A program made the position numbers and the translations under genes. Under the pieces are notes generated by a model. The model made no database searches. It was not told the origin of the DNA and saw nothing but the letters and a program-made list of their open reading frames with translations. From Bosea sp. BIWAKO-01 (lineage in GTDB: Bacteria; Pseudomonadota; Alphaproteobacteria; Rhizobiales; Beijerinckiaceae), in the NCBI RefSeq assembly GCF_001748145.1, contig NZ_BCQA01000001.1:558001-622000 (forward strand): DNA of 64,000 bases, in the 5' to 3' direction. Numbering within the stretch: the stretch's first letter is position 1; each line of letters opens with the position of its first letter. Below, piece by piece: positions 63,095 to 64,000 of the stretch.

Positions 63095-64000
63095 TCAGCC
63101 CTGACGGGCTGCGCCCAGCACCCGCTTGAAGATCCCGCGCACGGCGCTCCGCGTTTCGTCCAGTTCTGCGCGCAGCACCTTGGCATCCGGCCGGCCAACG
63201 GCCGTCGCGATCCGGCGCAGCACACGCTCCGGCACCGCCTTCGGATCGAAAGCCTCCTCAACGGTGAAGCGCTGCCATAGCTGCACGTCGCCGATCAGAC
63301 GGTGCGCCTCCACCAGAACCGAGACATCCCCTTGCGCCAACAGCCCGGCTTCGCGCGCAGCGACGAAGACCGACGCGGTCTCGCGCACCAGAAGCCCGGG
63401 GTGAGCGCTGGCGTGAGCCAGGATCAGGAACTGCGCCAGAAAATCCAGATCCGTCAGCCCGCCTGCAGCGAGCTTGAGATCCCATGGATCGCTCTCACCC
63501 TTCTCCCTGGCGATCAGTGCCCGCATGTCGGCAACCGCGGCAGCGACCTTGGCCGGCTCGCGGCTGCGGCCCAGGATGGCCGCGATCGCCGCTTCAGCGC
63601 GGCGTGCGAGCCCAGCATCGCCGGTGATCACGCGGGCACGCGTCAGCGCCATTTCCTCCCAGATCTCGGCTTCGCCGCTGTGATAGGCCTCGAAGCCGGC
63701 GAACTGGGTTGCGGCCGGGCTCTTGTTGCCGGAGGGCCGCAGCCGCATGTCGACCTGGTAGAGCGTGCCACGCCGCGTCGGCACCGTCAGGGCCGCAACG
63801 AGGCGCTGCGTGAAGCGGATATGCCAGGTCACCGGATCGAGCGATTTGCGCCCGGTGCTGGCCTCCGATGCAGCCGGCCGGTCATAGAGCAGGATCAGGT
63901 CGAGATCGGAGGACGGCGTCAGCTCGCCCGCCCCGAGCCGGCCGAGCCCGAGGACCACCGTCTCCGCCCCCTCGACCACGCCATGGTCTTCTGCGAAGGC
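63095..64000 (-). CDS. glnE: Glutamine synthetase adenylyltransferase/deadenylase GlnE (partial, 3' part)
   Basis: The open frame runs off the window end, so about 300 C-terminal residues are seen of a ~950-residue protein. The nucleotidyltransferase motif of the second catalytic domain is VVLGLGRLGAGELTPSSDLDLILLYD, with the DxD metal ligands. MRLRPSGNKSPAATQFAGFE and GLTDLDFLAQFLILAHA are conserved GlnE blocks. GlnE adenylylates and deadenylylates glutamine synthetase in response to PII. It is convergent with the histidine kinase, with an 8-bp gap. Its presence suits the nitrogen-assimilation theme of the window. Confidence 0.95.
   Translation of the reverse strand, partial: AFAEDHGVVEGAETVVLGLGRLGAGELTPSSDLDLILLYDRPAASEASTGRKSLDPVTWHIRFTQRLVAALTVPTRRGTLYQVDMRLRPSGNKSPAATQFAGFEAYHSGEAEIWEEMALTRARVITGDAGLARRAEAAIAAILGRSREPAKVAAAVADMRALIAREKGESDPWDLKLAAGGLTDLDFLAQFLILAHASAHPGLLVRETASVFVAAREAGLLAQGDVSVLVEAHRLIGDVQLWQRFTVEEAFDPKAVPERVLRRIATAVGRPDAKVLRAELDETRSAVRGIFKRVLGAARQG

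Overview
The window looks like a chromosomal segment of a high-GC alphaproteobacterium, most likely of the order Hyphomicrobiales (Rhizobiales). This rests on the gene content (NasS/NasT with an assimilatory nitrate cluster, urease with fused gamma-beta subunits, DUF1289 next to cobS, a DivJ/PdhS-type histidine kinase, glnE) and on an alphaproteobacterial-type LexA box. A Bosea-like genus is a reasonable guess but cannot be proved from the window.

Layout. (1) 1-11.4 kb is ordinary chromosome: an MHS-type MFS carrier, divergent cobT/cobS with a DUF1289 gene, a GNAT acetyltransferase, a TauE/SafE permease, a Tat-exported SMP-30-like lactonase, an ArsR/SRPBCC/DHA2-efflux set, and a dusA-thioesterase-cupin operon. 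(2) 11.24-23.17 kb is a genomic island of about 11.9 kb integrated in the 5' end of dusA. It has a tyrosine recombinase at the left end, a 16-bp direct repeat at both ends, and the original dusA start codon displaced to the far end. The island supplies a new dusA 5' end. Its cargo is mostly small, unrecognised or exported proteins: two secreted proteins, a short secreted repeat protein, a membrane SGNH-like protein, an RTX calcium-binding protein, a SAM methyltransferase, a two-gene overlapping cassette, a LexA-box-linked group of small ORFs, an IS3-family element that broke older genes, and small ORFs near the right end. (3) 23.3-31.3 kb carries a methyltransferase and a uronate-type catabolic locus: ABC transporter, two GntR/FCD regulators with palindromic operators, and mannonate dehydratase. 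(4) 31.3-44.9 kb is an orphan phnM-like gene plus a complete assimilatory nitrate locus, nasT-nasS-[sigma54 promoter and ANTAR-type leader]-nrtA-nasB-nasA-nrtB-nrtD-nirA-flavoprotein, all on the minus strand. (5) 44.9-53.7 kb is a urease locus (ureD, acidic protein, ureAB fusion, DUF1003, ureC, a solute-binding protein, an ABM-domain protein, ureE with a 45-His tail, ureF, ureG, ureJ). (6) 53.8-64 kb holds a PfkB kinase with galM, gloA, a long CDF transporter, pepN, a PAS histidine kinase and the 3' end of glnE.

How it fits together. The nitrate genes import nitrate, reduce it to nitrite and then ammonium. NasS should hold NasT inactive until nitrate or nitrite is present; NasT then lets transcription pass a terminator in the nrtA leader, while sigma54 ties the promoter to nitrogen status. 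Urease next door yields ammonium from urea, so 32.5-53.7 kb is a nitrogen-acquisition block, with glnE (glutamine synthetase control) near the right end. The strongest unexplained material is the dusA island.
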